Below are positions 11,201 to 26,200 of a stretch of 64,000 nucleotides of DNA, piece by piece. How positions within the stretch are numbered: position 1 is the stretch's first letter; each line of letters opens with the position of its first letter. The position numbers and the translations under genes were made by a program. The notes under the pieces are model-generated. The model worked only from the letters and a program-made list of their open reading frames with translations. It was not told the origin of the DNA and searched no databases. Source of the DNA: Apteryx mantelli (taxonomy: Eukaryota; Chordata; Aves; Apterygiformes; Apterygidae); contig NC_089994.1 of the NCBI RefSeq assembly GCF_036417845.1, positions 10,868,001-10,932,000 on the forward strand. Direction: 5' to 3'.

Positions 11201-14200
11201 GCAGGCATAATTTGAATGATACTCCATTTAATTCTTTTATTTGGAAATGAGAGGAGAAGAGGGAGAGGAGGTGAGGGATTATTCTAAAGGAAGAAATCTA
11301 ATCAGCTTGTAACAAACTTTTTTCTATACATTGCTGGTACAAAGTCTTTTAGCAGCAAGGACACGTGGTAACACACACACGCTTTTTTAAAAAGCAGAAC
11401 ATTTGTTTTAGGATCTTTTGATTCTGCTATCTTTTTAACAGTCTCTCATTTTACAGGAAAAGTTGGCTAGGCATAATTTTAGATCTTCCGTGAAATCAGG
11501 CAAGCGAATGTTTGAGAAAAGCATTCTAGATATATCATCAAAAATCATTAAAATATCTTTTCCTTTATTTCCAAAGCTGTTATCCAGGTCTCAGCTCTTT
11601 AGCTGAAGTCTTTCAGTTTACATAAAAATACAGTAAAGATCCATAAAATATTTACAGCAATAATTTTTGCCCTGATTGTTCACTAAGCAATAATTGTATG
11701 AACAGTACAAATGTTTTGCTTTTTCTTTTAATTGCCCTACTGCTAATTTTTTATACTGATACTTTTTTAGATACCTTCCAACTCTTTCAACACCTCTTTC
11801 CAGATCAGATTTCCTGACATTGTGAAAGAAGCCAGCTCTCTCTCGAGGTGGAGTCTTCCAAAGCCTGCGAAATTCTTCAGCCTTTAAAAAAATGAAAGAA
11901 TTAAAAAAAATAAAAACCCCAACACCCCTCCCCCCACTACAATATGAAGTTAAATCGGCACCGGCTAAATCTCTGCCTATAGGTCTGGAAGACATTTAGC
12001 TGTTCTCTGCCTGTATGTAAACAACTCAAGTTCTCCCACAGGTATTGCTCAACTCTAGTTTGAAGAGTCTCATTTTGGACATGAAGTTTCCCCTCCCAGT
12101 ACGCTTACTGGTTTATTACTGCACTTTGATGTCATAACCGCATATTAGAATTACTACCAAAACGTATAATCACCTTAAAGTAATCTCTTCAGATAGCAAG
12201 TCGGACTGGTTTTAATTTATGTGCAGCAGGAAATACAGAGATATGTTTTACAACGTTATAGTTTTATTTAATGACAAATGCTCTCCTGCTTACTGGTTTC
12301 TAGGATGAAAAGGTGGTAATTTTATATGTAAATAGTTAATTCCATAGACTCACTCCGATTATTAGAATATATTCTTGCTGTTTATTCTGAAGCAGGATTT
12401 TGAACTCCTAAAGGGAATAAACCAATGGATTCCTGTAAACTCCCCAACTTTATGCCTTTACATGACAGAAATCAATGATAAAGGCTAAGAGCTACATTCA
12501 GACATTAAAAGGTTGTCAGCAACCAAAACAATGCATTATTTATACCCTAGATAAAAGTTGTTCGGAGTATAAAATACACTTACATTTCTGTCAGGTAAAC
12601 AGAAAATTGAGCAAAGAGCGTATTTAGAAGAAAAAATATTAAGCATTCTGATAAAGTTCAGCCCTGGAGGAATTCAAGCATCACATGATAGAAAGTTCTC
12701 AGTCATCTTTATTTAGTATTTCTAAAACTGCCATATTTCCAGGGTGTTCCGATTAAACAAATGAGACAGAGAAATGCCTACAAATTTATAATATATTTAA
12801 TTGGTATCTAAGTATTTCTCCTAAAAACTAAAAACTTCTTTTTTTCTACTATACAGTCACTACTCTTCCAAAACTATCCAATGCCTATTACTTAGCCATC
12901 AGCTTTTCCATTTAGAAAAAATTACTGTTACTTCAACAAGAAGAGGTGATAAACTGCTTCCAACATCTCATATCAATTTCTAGAAATGGGATAAGGTATA
13001 GTTAATTTTTTTTTAACCAATTCATAGCTACATCTAAAAGTTTTGTTTCATATAAAAGTTAGAGCAATTATTTATAAAGACAATGGTAGGCTTGTCAAAC
13101 AATGCTCAGTGACCAAAATGATTTTCCAATAGAAAAAAGAAAAGAGCTTTCTTTTCAGTACCCTTCCACTTTTCCTTATTTATCCCACCTACTTCTATGT
13201 TTTCAGCAATAAAAGGGATTCAAACGTTTCTGTGCTTTCCTTCTTTATGGAAGAAAATCCATCTTGTTCAAGAAGAGGTGAGCCACACACAATACCGGAA
13301 ACTGTAACTGCTGCCTATTAAAGTAACAAGCTACACCACGCACTGAACCATGGGTGGATGTTCTAATGGTTCTTTATTTAAGAAAAAAAAAAAAGGTATT
13401 AGAGTCACAGAAAGTTTGCATTATACTCTTACCTTTGAGGGGCTCATGGGGCCTGCAAAAGCTCTTATTGACAGTACTGGATCTTTGGGGCTGCCAGTGT
13501 ATCTAGGTAAAGTTGTTTGGGGGCTATTGTCTGTCTGATCGGGCGACCACGGTGCCCCAATTACAGGAGCCGAGGAATTGTCATCTGCTCTCAAGAGTGG
13601 TACATAGTATCGACCTAAAATTAAATAGAACAAAGCTTTCTTAAGAAGCTTTTGTTACACCAGCCTGCTGCCCCTTTTAGGATGTATTTAAACATCTATA
13701 TGGATCCATCCATATGGGATCCATATACATCCCATCCATACATCTGTATACTTAAACGTCCACTTTATTTCATTAGTAAAATTACTTGTAATTCAAACTC
13801 ATTGTTTTAATACATACTAACAGCTTACAAATGGTACTTTAGTTCCAGTTCCCTTCTCTCTCAAATACAAAAATACCTGCATTGATATGTATATCCCTTT
13901 CCTAAGGATCGTCAACAAATTAAAAAACCTCCTTTCACAAATGCCTAAACCCACATGTGACAAAATAGTGAAAACCTCTAGGTCAAACACACTAGATGAC
14001 TCCCTAACATGACAAATACATCTCTCATTCTGTAAAGGCCTTTTATTTGCCTTTAGATTAATCTTTCTGCTTCAGACTCACTGAATAAAATGAGAGCAAT
14101 GCCTACAGAGCTATGGGGATAAACTTCTGATCTATATAAGTATTGACCATACAATTTAAAAGACAAAAGGCTTTCTGTTTCTTTTCAGTTTTAGTGTTTC

Positions 14201-17200
14201 TCTTTGGTTCTTAGAGCATCGTACAGCAACATCATTTATAAACAAGAATGCTACAGAAAGCAAACACAACAGAAGACAGCAAAGAGCCAAATTAATACGT
14301 GCCTGAGATAGTATAAAACTAAGTACAGACCTTGCAAATATTCTCTTAGCTTTTCTTTCAGTTCTGCAGATTTATTCTTGCTTCTTTCACAAACCACCTG
14401 TTAAAGTAATTTTAGTTGTTTGTTAGTAAAGCATAAGGCATCAATCTCAAATCAATTAAAACGTGTTCTTTTATAATAGTCATATTATTGGCTGCTACCC
14501 ATCTAATCCAGTATTTTTAATTCATAGTAAAACAGACCACTAAAATACATCCTTATCCATATAACAGACACTGTAAAGAAAAGGCAGTGAACCATAACAT
14601 CTAGAACCTTCTCCCAGATACAATCACCGCAAAATATTTTCAGTGCTAACAGGGATTTACACTCTAATCATGACACTGGTATCTTACTACAAAGCCTTCT
14701 GTTTATAGTAGTTATTGACTGTTTGAACTTGAAAAAAATTGCTTAGACATGATATTCTTGTTCTCAGTGTGGACACGGAGACACTTACTTCTGCTGGAGT
14801 TTGATCATACTTATTTCTTGGATTTTTTACAATAGCTGGGTGTGAGGTAAGCACATTAACAACATCCAGATTCCCAAACTTGCAGGCAAAATGCAATGGA
14901 GTATCAAATCCCTGCAATGGGGAAATGGAAAATTTACATGTATATGGAAAAATGATAAAGTCAATCCCACGTATTTTATTTTGAGACTGTGGAAAAAATA
15001 AAGCAAACATTATGACTAATTAACAGGACTCTTAATGAATCTTTTTCTACCATTCTGTAGAATAATGATTATTAAAAAACACAAAACCCACGAACAGCTC
15101 ATTTTTGCTAGATGTGAACCCTCTTACCCTCTTTCCATCTCCCTTATACTTCCTTAACACCCTCCAGTCATTTCCACAATAATAAGAAACTGGGAAACAT
15201 TCAAGTCTTACCATTTTATCTGGTGTATTAAGGTAAAGGTCAACAATATATCGGATGCGCTTCTTCAACATTATATCGTTATCATCCGGATACATAAGCC
15301 GCATAAACTCAGGATTTTCCAAAGTGTCTAGTAATAACTGGCAGATACTGGGTTGATTTTCCTTGGCAGCAACATGCATGACATTGTACCTACACCCTTC
15401 CTGAAAAAAAGACAAACATTAGAATGACCTGAAAGCTGAACAGCTTGCTTACCCCCATGTGCTTAACTGATTTAACTGCAAAGATGTAATGCTTCCCAGA
15501 CTGAGCCTCATATTTAGATTTTTGTCTCTTAATATTTTCTTAAGAAAAGATATTTACAAAACAGTTTTTAAACATTCTCGAGTGCAAGAAATTGTACAAT
15601 ATTGTCAAGATGTTATGTACCTATATACCCACATTATTCTTACACTTAATCACATTATTCTTACACTCAGCTATACTCTGGTTTTAAATCCAGGGCAAAA
15701 ATGTAGGAAAGAAGGTATATTAACATACCACATGATAAATGAAGGAGGTTCAGTAAGTAAAAAGAACAGGAAAACAGGCATAAATATAAAATTCAGTTTG
15801 CTGTAATGCATTACATATGAAATTTCAACAGTTTCACAAAGCTGGTGTGAAAAAAGTTATTTGTTAAACTAAGATTGTCAGGGTCTGCTGAACGGTACAT
15901 TACACGTGGATTTTAGATCCAGAGCAGACGTTCGGAAATTTACAGAGGAGTGGTGCGTAGGGGAGCAGTGCTGTAGCAACATCTAAGTCATAGCCTAGAC
16001 TCTACCCCAGCCTCAAAATCATGCCATTTAAAAAGGCTGGAATTATCTGGAGGAAATCAATACTATATGAAGACAAGACTATTCTTCATTACCAGATAAA
16101 ATAAAACTATTCTCTCCCTAAAGGACTGCATACTCAGTTTCTTTACTCTAGCTCTCTGGAGCATAGCCAACTCTCAATTGTCATGGGTGATTTAAGGCAA
16201 GATATAATTGCCATGTTTCTGTTAGCTTTCAGCTAGCACTACGTAATGTTATGAGTAAGATTCCTTCTTTGATGATATCTTCAGCGGACACACTATTGAC
16301 ATGTTAGGATAGAAACCTCCTCCTAGATAGTTCCTTTTTGTCCAATACAAATGTAATGGTAGCAGCTAAAAACCTAACTCCTACCAAGGTTGATTTAAAG
16401 CTAAGTCATATTCTTACAGGAGATGTTAGCATAACACACGCACGCTGTCCTATCAGAGAACAAGTGAAAACAAAGTATTAAGTACTGCAACACTTTTTTT
16501 TTTTTTTTTTTTTTTTTTACACTTTTCAGGCCTATGCTAGGGGACCTGCAGTCTGTGTCACAATAGAGTAAATAAAAATACAAAATCAATATTGTTTGTG
16601 TAGGACAAAGAATAGCTGAGAAAAATCCTACATATTCTGAATAAATGATTTTCAAACTCCACAGATTAAAGAAATACTGCCAAGCAAAGGCCCACTGCCT
16701 CACTTAACAAAGGCTAAATGCAGAGATGTTAAAGCTTCAAGAAAAGAAAAAAAAAGCATAAAGCTGATTAGTGCTGAAACAATCATAAAGCAACCAAGAT
16801 ACATGGAGACAAAAGTCAGGATACCTTGAGTTATTGATCAAATTAGGCTGGTGAAAAATGGCAGAAAAAATCAAGATGAGGCATGGAAATCTCTTTGACT
16901 GAATACACCAGGAAATATTAAGGAAAAAAAAAGAGATCAATTTAAAATCTTAATAAACTTCAAATTACACTGGATATATATTCAAGCAGCTGGTTCCAAG
17001 TATCTAACCTCACTGAGCAGACAACAGAGAACTGGTTGTAAGAGCTGTGGCCTCAACTGCACACAACAATCGCTCTACCCCGAGTTTCCTGGAAGTTGAT
17101 TTTACAGCAGCAGCAGGGAGAAGATGGGGTTATTCCAGCTCTCTTGAAAACGTCTAGAATTCTTTTTCATACCTGAACAACCGTTGGGTTGTCTCCAGAT

Positions 17201-20200
17201 CCAATCAGATAGCGAGGGTTACTCCAAATAAGTTCTGAAAATGTTGCTATATCTCCTTTCTCAACAGCTTTCCGAAGTTTAGCAGTAAGATCTTGAGTAC
17301 GTGGACTTTTATAACTGTTGGCCCTTTCCTTATTAGCAGTTTCAGTCTCAGGGGAGCACAAGCCATCTATCAAAACAGAAGTATCATATTTCTTTCCAGT
17401 GATGACTATATTCATATCTAGACCATCAAAATAAGCTTGTAATCTAAAACATTTTAGCAGCTTATCAGTAAATATCAGTATAAATAATATATAATAAATA
17501 TCAGTAGTTAGCAAAAGGGAGGGAGGAGAACATGACTTAATTGTGTTGTAACCTCAGACTTCAATATGGACTGATAAACTTTTTAAATACCAATCTGGTT
17601 CCATCCAAAATTAAAAGCAAAGTTCAACCAGAAAGTTAGAATTTGCTGAATATTTAGAACTGCTTTTGCAGTTCTGTGACCACTAAATCACTTTAATCCG
17701 GCAACTGGGAATACTGTGAAATGTGATCAATGTTTACCATTTTATTTCTGAATTTAAGAACTTACTTAACAATTAAGTATGTTTTTAATATATTGCATAA
17801 TTTTGTCAGTGTCTTATTAAACCTAAAACTCTTGAAGTCCATGAGTAAAATCAAGTCCTACCAAATATAACAATAGACTACTACACAACACATCTATCCA
17901 GGCTGTTAACAACATTTCAGCTTTAGAAGGACAGCAACATTTTTTAATGCAAAATTCATGTGAATCAGTGCAATGACACTCACTTTTAACAGTAACAAAT
18001 TTACTTTAAGGTATCACAGACCAAAACCTGCTGAAAACCATACACCAAAGACCATTCCTTAAATGTTTTAAATCCAAAAAACATGTAGATTTCCAGAACT
18101 CTAATTTACTCCTACAGTAGTTCTTTATAAAAGAAATGGTAGAGATATCAAAATGGCAGAATTCCAGTATGCTCTATTTTTTTGTTTGTGTTCCTGTACA
18201 AAACCTTGGTGCTCCTTTTCTGGAAAAGCATCAGCTGTAACTTTGAAGGACTACTTCTCCAAGGATGTTATTTTATACAGAAGTAAAAACAGATTTGAAC
18301 AAAGGAAATTCAAATCTGCTTCCTATTGCCTGTTTCTAATTTCTTTTGAAAAAAAATTAATTAAATACAGGCTGTCATATCTGTTTGTACAGAGAAATAG
18401 TCATTTCATTTGATTTGAGTTAAGCTCTGAAGCTGTGATCTAACCTTTGTTTTTAGTTTACATTAAACAACAGTGCTTTAAAAGGACTTTAGTTTATTAA
18501 GATGCTTCACTATTCCACTTTTAATTTTTTTTCTGTTATTAGCATATTGTTTATGAGGTTGTTGGTTCTTTCCTCGTAAAAAATTAACAGACTGTATATT
18601 GCATTTATCATATACAGATGAATGCCCTCACTCACCTCTGTTAAATGATCCTGTTTTCACTGGAGATAAACATAAGGAGGACTTGCTCGGAGATGGGAAG
18701 TAATCGCAGATTCCTTTAGCAAATTTCTCAGCATCTTCTCTGTTTGAAAAAGCTTTGAATCGGGAGCCTTTAATCATCTTAACAGCTTGGAGAGCTTCCT
18801 TTTTATCTTCATAAACATGTACTCTCTCTGAAACAAAGTACAATCAGAATTAAATTATTTCAATACCTCAGAACTGTCCACAGAAACAGATTACAGAATT
18901 CTCAAACTATCCTTCTAGCTTTGGTCTCAAACAGTGTTTGTCTACCAAATGTGGCATAGGTATCAACAGTCCTTTAAAATTTTATTTTTAGAAAACTGAA
19001 TAGAAGAATTATATACATTCCAGCTAACATCAGGTTAGATGGAAAAGAAATTGGTATCTGTGCAGTGTTTTTCCATACATATTGATCAATATTTGAACAA
19101 CTTTTTGAAATAGATAAGCTAGCTTCAACAAGCGAGTATTTCACACCTAGACTGAGAAGCAAATTTAGAGCTTATTCAGCCTGGATTACCTTCTGTGTTC
19201 TGTTGTACAGAAAGATCAACTATATAAACAATCCACTCTCATTAACTTTAAGACTTTTCTACATAAAAATGCTTCTGTGAAAAAGAATACTTAAAACTGC
19301 CTCAGAGTATACGATGCCTTATGCACTACTGTAATCCAGTGAGTGATTTAGTGATTCCTTATCGCAGCGTTTATCAATAAAACGTGAAGAATGATCCATG
19401 CCTCTCAATACCATTTGGCATCAAGATGCAAAGGAAAATATGAAATTTGGTAGAAGAGATTATTTAAGCTTCAACTGATGACTGTATAAATAGGTTTTTG
19501 ACTGATTATTTCTAGGATGGCTACTTTTGCTCTTGAGTGGGATTAAAGGCATATGCATAGGAGGGGTACAAGAGCAGAAGGAGGAATACATCTTCTTCAT
19601 TTGAGCTGTAACTAGCAGAGAACCTTCATGTGTATCAGCTATTATGGCAGAACAGCTGCAATGTCTTGTAACTGCGTTTCTCTACCTCGGAAGATCCAAC
19701 AAATACCACTTAAAGAAACAAAAAACACCTCAAGCAATGCCTGAAATAATAACATGGTGCTCATATCATCTACTATATAGAACAAAGTCTATTTAGACAT
19801 GAATGTAAAATGCTTATCACTGGAAATATATAAGCAATTTAGTATGTCCGATTTAAGATAATACTTGCCGCAGGCAGAAGAGAACTTAGGGCCAAGCACA
19901 GAGCACAAAGATCTCCAGAACGTTTTATGGAACATGTGCTCTAATAATGTCATAAAGCATAACACAAATGATGCTATGTAAATTATTTATAATAAAGAAA
20001 CTAAATATCATTATAAATGTCTACAGCCTTAGAAAGTAAAAATACAGAATGTATCTTTTAACACTCAAACTGCACAATAAATCTTTGTAAGAAGCAACAG
20101 TTTATATATAATTCCTCAAATGGATGCCTCCACTATCACTGAAACAGGATGCTTACGCTCTATGGTGGACTTTAGGAAGTGAGTAAAAGAGAATTAAAAA

Positions 20201-23200
20201 CCATTCTTGGTTTTCCAGAGCAACAAACTAGTCAATTCAGGGAACAGCATTTATTCTAAACTCAAAGTAATCACACTATCAAAAACAGAAGATCTTAATT
20301 CCATAGATCACCTTCTGTAACATCTTCTTATAAATCTACCTCCTCATTTAACTACCTAATTAAGGATCACTGAACTCTTGGTTTCACTTGAAGGACTAGT
20401 AAGGACTTCATACAATAGAATTTTGAATTTAAGCCCTAAATGAAAATTTTGAGTAACTTGTAAAAAACGAAACAACATTGTGACTATGTCCCAACTGAAA
20501 CAGCCCAAATAATCATAAAACAATTGCAATCAGAAATTATACTATACCTGAATTAGCAACATTACAGGTAACTTATATAAAACTAAAAAGACAGTTGTTA
20601 ACAACAATTAATAAAAATTATTTCTTTTAAAGATCTGCCTGATATTTAGTATCTTAATGCTAACTCACACAGATATGCCCATAATTGTCTCCTAACTATT
20701 TAAGCATGCACACAGAAATTATTTCCATTTTTGGCAAGATTGCTACTATTCTCTTCCTTTCTTCCCAAGGCGGGAAAAAAAAAAGGATCATGATAATTTT
20801 GACAGCTTGAAAACATCTGCAATCATGTTCTGCAAACAAAAGCTTTTTTGGTCACATTTGGTGTCCACCTGCCTACACTACTTCAATTCACCATTCTGTG
20901 ATTCACAGTGCTATGTAACTAGATACTGTGGAAAGCACTCCTGAGGAAATATTATTTCCTCAAACTATATCATATGAAAACACGTGTTAGATTTGAGCAC
21001 CTCAGAAATACACAGATGTTATTTACCATTTCTTGCCAATATGTCGTCATAGACTGGACAAACACCGTAGTATAGTGGAGGATCTCTGGACAGTGTCTGA
21101 GCACTAATTTGTGAATCAATATGCGCTGCTCCACGAACCGGAGCTGAACCATTCCTGTGAGTCACGGCATCTTCTTCTGGAGGGTTCAGACCTACACAGT
21201 ACCCAAAGTCTGCCTCCTCAGAAACACTTCCATGACTGTTGCGATTCACTGCTGTGGTTTTCAAAGCCTTTCGTGTTTCTGCCTGGCTGTTATCAGAAGG
21301 GATGCTTCCAGCAGCCTCCTCTGAAAGAGCAGATCCATTTTCCTCCAATGCTCCCTGCTGTTCCAACAAAGCCTGAGCCAATTTTTTTTCAAAAATAGAC
21401 CTAGTGGTTGAGGTAATGGGTCCACACTTCAGTCCTGCTTTTACAATTTCTTCTCTAAGCTCATCAGGGGTGAGCTGCTTCAATCGGGATAATATTGAAT
21501 CCATTGTTATTTCACCTATGAAAGAAGGGGGGAAAAAAGTGAGATAAAACTGTAAAGAAGAAAACAAGTTTTTCCCTACTATTTAAGTGCTGTGTTAAAG
21601 TAAGAAAAAGGTGTGCCATAAGATTTTTTCTGATTCTGAAGAGATTCACACAAACACAGAGAAGACAAAATATTTCCAGTTAGCACAATAAAAAATTTTA
21701 AAGCTATTAGACTTACACTGAGAGCATATTTCCTCTACTCGTCTAACTACTTGAAAGAGTATTTATAGCTTACATTTTTCTTTTGAAATTTCATTACGAC
21801 TTTTGAAGTGAATATCAATTCAGAACATTTATGCATGAAAATTTATGACAGGCTGAAATAATATTTGATTCCTGTCAAGAAGAGAGCAGACTGGGTATGT
21901 AACAGTGTACAAACACAGGATGGCTGGATAGCCCCAGAAAGACACTCTGGTTAGGCAGTGCCTACAGCTAAAGGCACGGCAGTATTTCTATCATTTCAAT
22001 AAGAATTTCTAGCTGAGAAGAAGTATAACCCAGGAGTATGATGCAGCAACCAGAGGAGTCTGTCTCTGGCAATGATTCAAGGCTGGAACTATTTGCACAA
22101 CAGGCTGTTTCTCAGTCCCTGTTTCGAGGGCAAACAGCCAGACGACAAGAACAGCTGAACTCTTCAGATTCCCCTCCTCAGCAGAGGGAGTGGGAAGAAT
22201 TTCTCTATTTCCAAATGAAAACCCTCCTCTCTAGTACACCACAAGTCCCTCTCCTCACTTCCCGCCATGTAATCCACACACTTACAGCTTATGTACGGTC
22301 AACACGCAGATACTGAAAACAACACGATGCCGATACAAATTGCTTGCTGTGAAAAACCTATGAACCTGAAAAACACAACTAAACTTGAAATAGAGGATTC
22401 AAGAGAGCTCAATAACATAAGGTGCTTTAAAATTATTTCAACAGATACTACACATATCCATAAAGGCTATGACTTTTTCCGGTTGTACACTATCCAGAAA
22501 TCACAACTTTATGATAGAAATGATTATACTGTCACGCTCCTCCAGCTTGTTTTCACTCCCTCCTTAAGTTACAACTACTCTATTGAAGTGGCCCTTCCTT
22601 CACCACCTATCTATATGTTGTTTTTTACTGGTTTGGATTGTGTTTATGGCATTTTTAGTACCCATTCAAGCAAGTTATTGCTCCATAAAAGGAAGAAAGA
22701 AGTAAAAATGTCATTTGAAAGATTGTATCTCAACACTAAGGCAATAATCAGGAACCCAGTTAGGACTATTCCCTGCTCTTATTTAATGCAAAGAGTTTTG
22801 TTTTCTTTTCCTCCTCTGCATGCCTATACTACTTTCTGTTGTTCAAACATTAAGTTTTCAAAACACTTTTTTCAGCTTGGTTTTCAATTCCAGATTTCAG
22901 CCTGTTCACGAAACTTAGACTACCAGAACACTCATTTGCAGATCTTCGACATGAATTCACTTCTGTTTTTTAAAATCAGGCTATTTTTCAGAATCACATA
23001 ACTACAAAATCTTACTCCATTACAGAAAAGAAATCTCCCAGGTATGAGAGTCACTAACGCCTGTAATCTTAAGCTAAATCTCAAAATATCACCCGCGGAT
23101 GCACACGATCGTATGAGCAATGCCTATGCTGACTTCTAAGTTCTCCTGTTTTATGACTAGCCTTCACGGGTAGTCTTTAACATGAATCACAGCCTTCACT

Positions 23201-26200
23201 TTGATGTGCTTCGGCCTTTATCTAGGAAACTAATATGAGGCTTGAACTGTGAACGGCTGTACCCTAATACAGCAGAGCTGCAATATTCTAACTACCGGAT
23301 CCTACTAGGTTAATCATTCATTCTGCCAAAGTATATAAACTCTGAAGTAATTCCAAAATAACACCTTCATCACTGAATTGTAGCTACAATATAATCAAAC
23401 TCCCTTATTTTACCATGTGCATTGCCAATAGTAACATCACAAAATATAGCTATGAAATAAGCTTGCCCATTTTGTTTTTTAAATTACCCAAAGATTAAGT
23501 TGGGAAATGAAGAACAAAACTTTGTACTAAAAAAAAAAAAAGGCAACAGTTTCCATAACTTTTTGCAACAGTGAATAAAGCCAAGTAAAATTTCCACTGG
23601 CATCTGAATTCAAAGCTATCACATTTCTAATACTAGGAAATACTATAGAAAAAGCACTAATGCCAAGCTTCAGACAGAGATTTTCAAATATTATAACAAC
23701 TTGGCAGGTCTAGCCCTTGAGTTTGAAATTTTCCTTAAGGTGACAGAACTCTGAGTTGGTTTTGTTTGTTTGTTTGCTTTAATGTCTGATTTGAACATTG
23801 TGCACTCACAGAACATACTTCAGTCACAGGATATTTCACAAATATTAACTGGATCTTCACCGAAACTATGGGAAACAGGAGCATTTCAGCTTCAAAAAAC
23901 AAACTGAGGCAAAGCAACAGTTGATGCTGATGATCTGCCTCCCAAAAGTATTCTAGCTCCCTTATGATTCCTTAACTTCCAGGGCAACCTCACTGCTAAG
24001 ATTATCTGACTTGTGCACGGTCACACAAAGACAGAAGATGTGCAAAGACAGATGTCTCACTTGTTTGTAGTTCTTAATTCCCTAAAATGTTTTTGATAAC
24101 ATTTGATGCAATTATCTTTTAATCAAGTGATAAAAATGTGGCCATGACGTTAATTAGAAGAGTATCAAAGCCTGCTATTCAAATTGTTTTCTTTTTGAGA
24201 TGGTGTAACTGAAAAACGACAATAAAGATGAAAACGCAGTCAGAAAGTTTATTACAGAAACAGCTCAATAAAAATATTTTTAAAGAGTAGACATAATATA
24301 ATGCCTTGAAGAATTAACTGAGGAAATACCCCTATTTTTTTAGGCCTGAAAAGCAGTACAATCACTGAACGCTGTAGAAGAGCAGACACGTATGTACAAT
24401 TCATGTACATCCAGTGTGCAGGCACATGCAGAATCTTTCTTCTTGGCTCATGGTTAAGTCAAAGTATGTAGGGAAGGACTGATTTCTCTGATATTTTATG
24501 TTTTGATAGAACTTAGTGCTTAAAAATACACGGACCAATTTTCTTCCTGATCTTTGTAAGAAAAAGAGTATGCATTTCATGTGTCCATTTCCATTTCTCT
24601 ACAACTAAATCAAAGAGTGAAAGAACAAAGCAGACTATCAGTGAAGCAAAATCACCTGGATTTATTATCCACTGTTAACACAAAGAGTTTTATACAGTAA
24701 GCTTACTGTGGAAACAGGAAAAAAAATTGCTTACACGACTACAGTCACTCAAGTGTCAAAGAGATGATGTTCAACTAACCTGCCAACTTGTTTCAGGGTA
24801 ACATTTATTTCTCTGTTCATAAACAGAAGACGTATTTCTCAAAGCAACAGAGTTGTTCAAAATCCAATAGCAGTTAATGTATTACAGCCGTAGAGATCAA
24901 TTTTTTCAATTAACAGTACGCTCAAACACACAAATAGTTTACTTTTCACATTGTATAGTTTTTTGGCAGCACTTTTGATGGTCTTTCAAAAAGAATGCAG
25001 CGTGTACTTTAAAGAATCCTGAAAGTATTTACTTATAAGTCAAAACTTTCATGAGATGTTTGTTTTCTGACATTAAGCTTTCAGCTATCTACCACAGCTA
25101 AGTATTTATTAATTTTTAAATGCATCATCTATTTTGATTTGCCCAAAACAAGAAATATGGCTTGCAATCCTGAGAAATAGCTGTTTTATGATACTCCTAT
25201 GATATTCTGCTACATACACATTGCAAAAGGCATTTTTAACCTTAAAACATGGTTTATATACTTTCAAATAATCCAGAGCACAGAAATCACCAGTGTAGTT
25301 GCCTTTTTTAATTTAGTGTACAGGGTCTTGCAAGTTATCTTTAATGACTTTACAAATATGGTTAACTACTTAACCTTTAACAACAACTGCATATTTGAGG
25401 CTTTTCCCAAATGAATCAAAACCTGGAAGAATGCATATGAAATGTATTTCCCTTTGTCTGACTGCATCAGTATGAAACAGCAGAACAGGTTTAAAAAAAA
25501 AAATAAGACTAGTACCACGACAGAATGAATAATCAACATTTAAGGATAGGAATATTATTACATTCCACTCCTCATTACAGCCTTCCATAAATGTACGATT
25601 TAAACGTACAGGCTTTTCTTTTTTTCTTTTGAAGGTAAGAATTAACTTAAGCATGAGACATATCCTGTCTTTGGCTACACGTCAATCGAAAAGGAAGTAG
25701 CTAGGATTTCACATGGCAGAATAATTGCGGTTATGCCTGGGGAAGCAACAAGAATAAGTTATTTTAGACATTTCTGTATTGCCTGTTGCCAGATTAACTA
25801 AGAGTTACAAACGCACCGATACGTTGCAGAAATACAACTGCAAAACACGCTTGGAATAAAAGCCAGGATTAAAAAAAAAAAAAAGGAAAAGGAAAAAAGG
25901 GAAGACTTCTCGGGAGAAAAAACGACAGTAGCTTTAGAAAGCCCGCAAGTGAGGACAGGCTTCCCGTGGGAGAGGCGCCAGCCGGCAGGCAGGGCGGAGC
26001 CGCCGGCCCCGGCCGCCGGCGAGCGCGGGAGGCCGCGGGGCCGCCGAGGCGAGGCGGGCCGGGCCGGGCCGGGCCGGGCGGGCGGCGGGCAGCGCGGCCG
26101 CAGGCCTCCCCCGCCGGTGCCGGGCGTCAGCCCCCCCGCGCCCCGCGTCTCTCACCTGGGCGGCTCCCGCCGCGGCGCCGGCTCCCCGCCGAGGGCGGCG

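Larger units (their letters stand above)
21516..26155 (-). other. ANKLE2: ANKLE2 intron 1
   Basis: A 4.6 kb AT-rich intron, the largest in the gene. Its 5' end is the downstream half of the CpG island, with a GGGCC pentamer array. It contains a 236-codon ORF on the + strand (listed separately) and no recognised transposon. Confidence 0.85.

Noticed and set aside
16494-16518. Retrocopy ending in the T25 run
   Set aside because: No target-site duplication and no recognisable gene body next to the tract.
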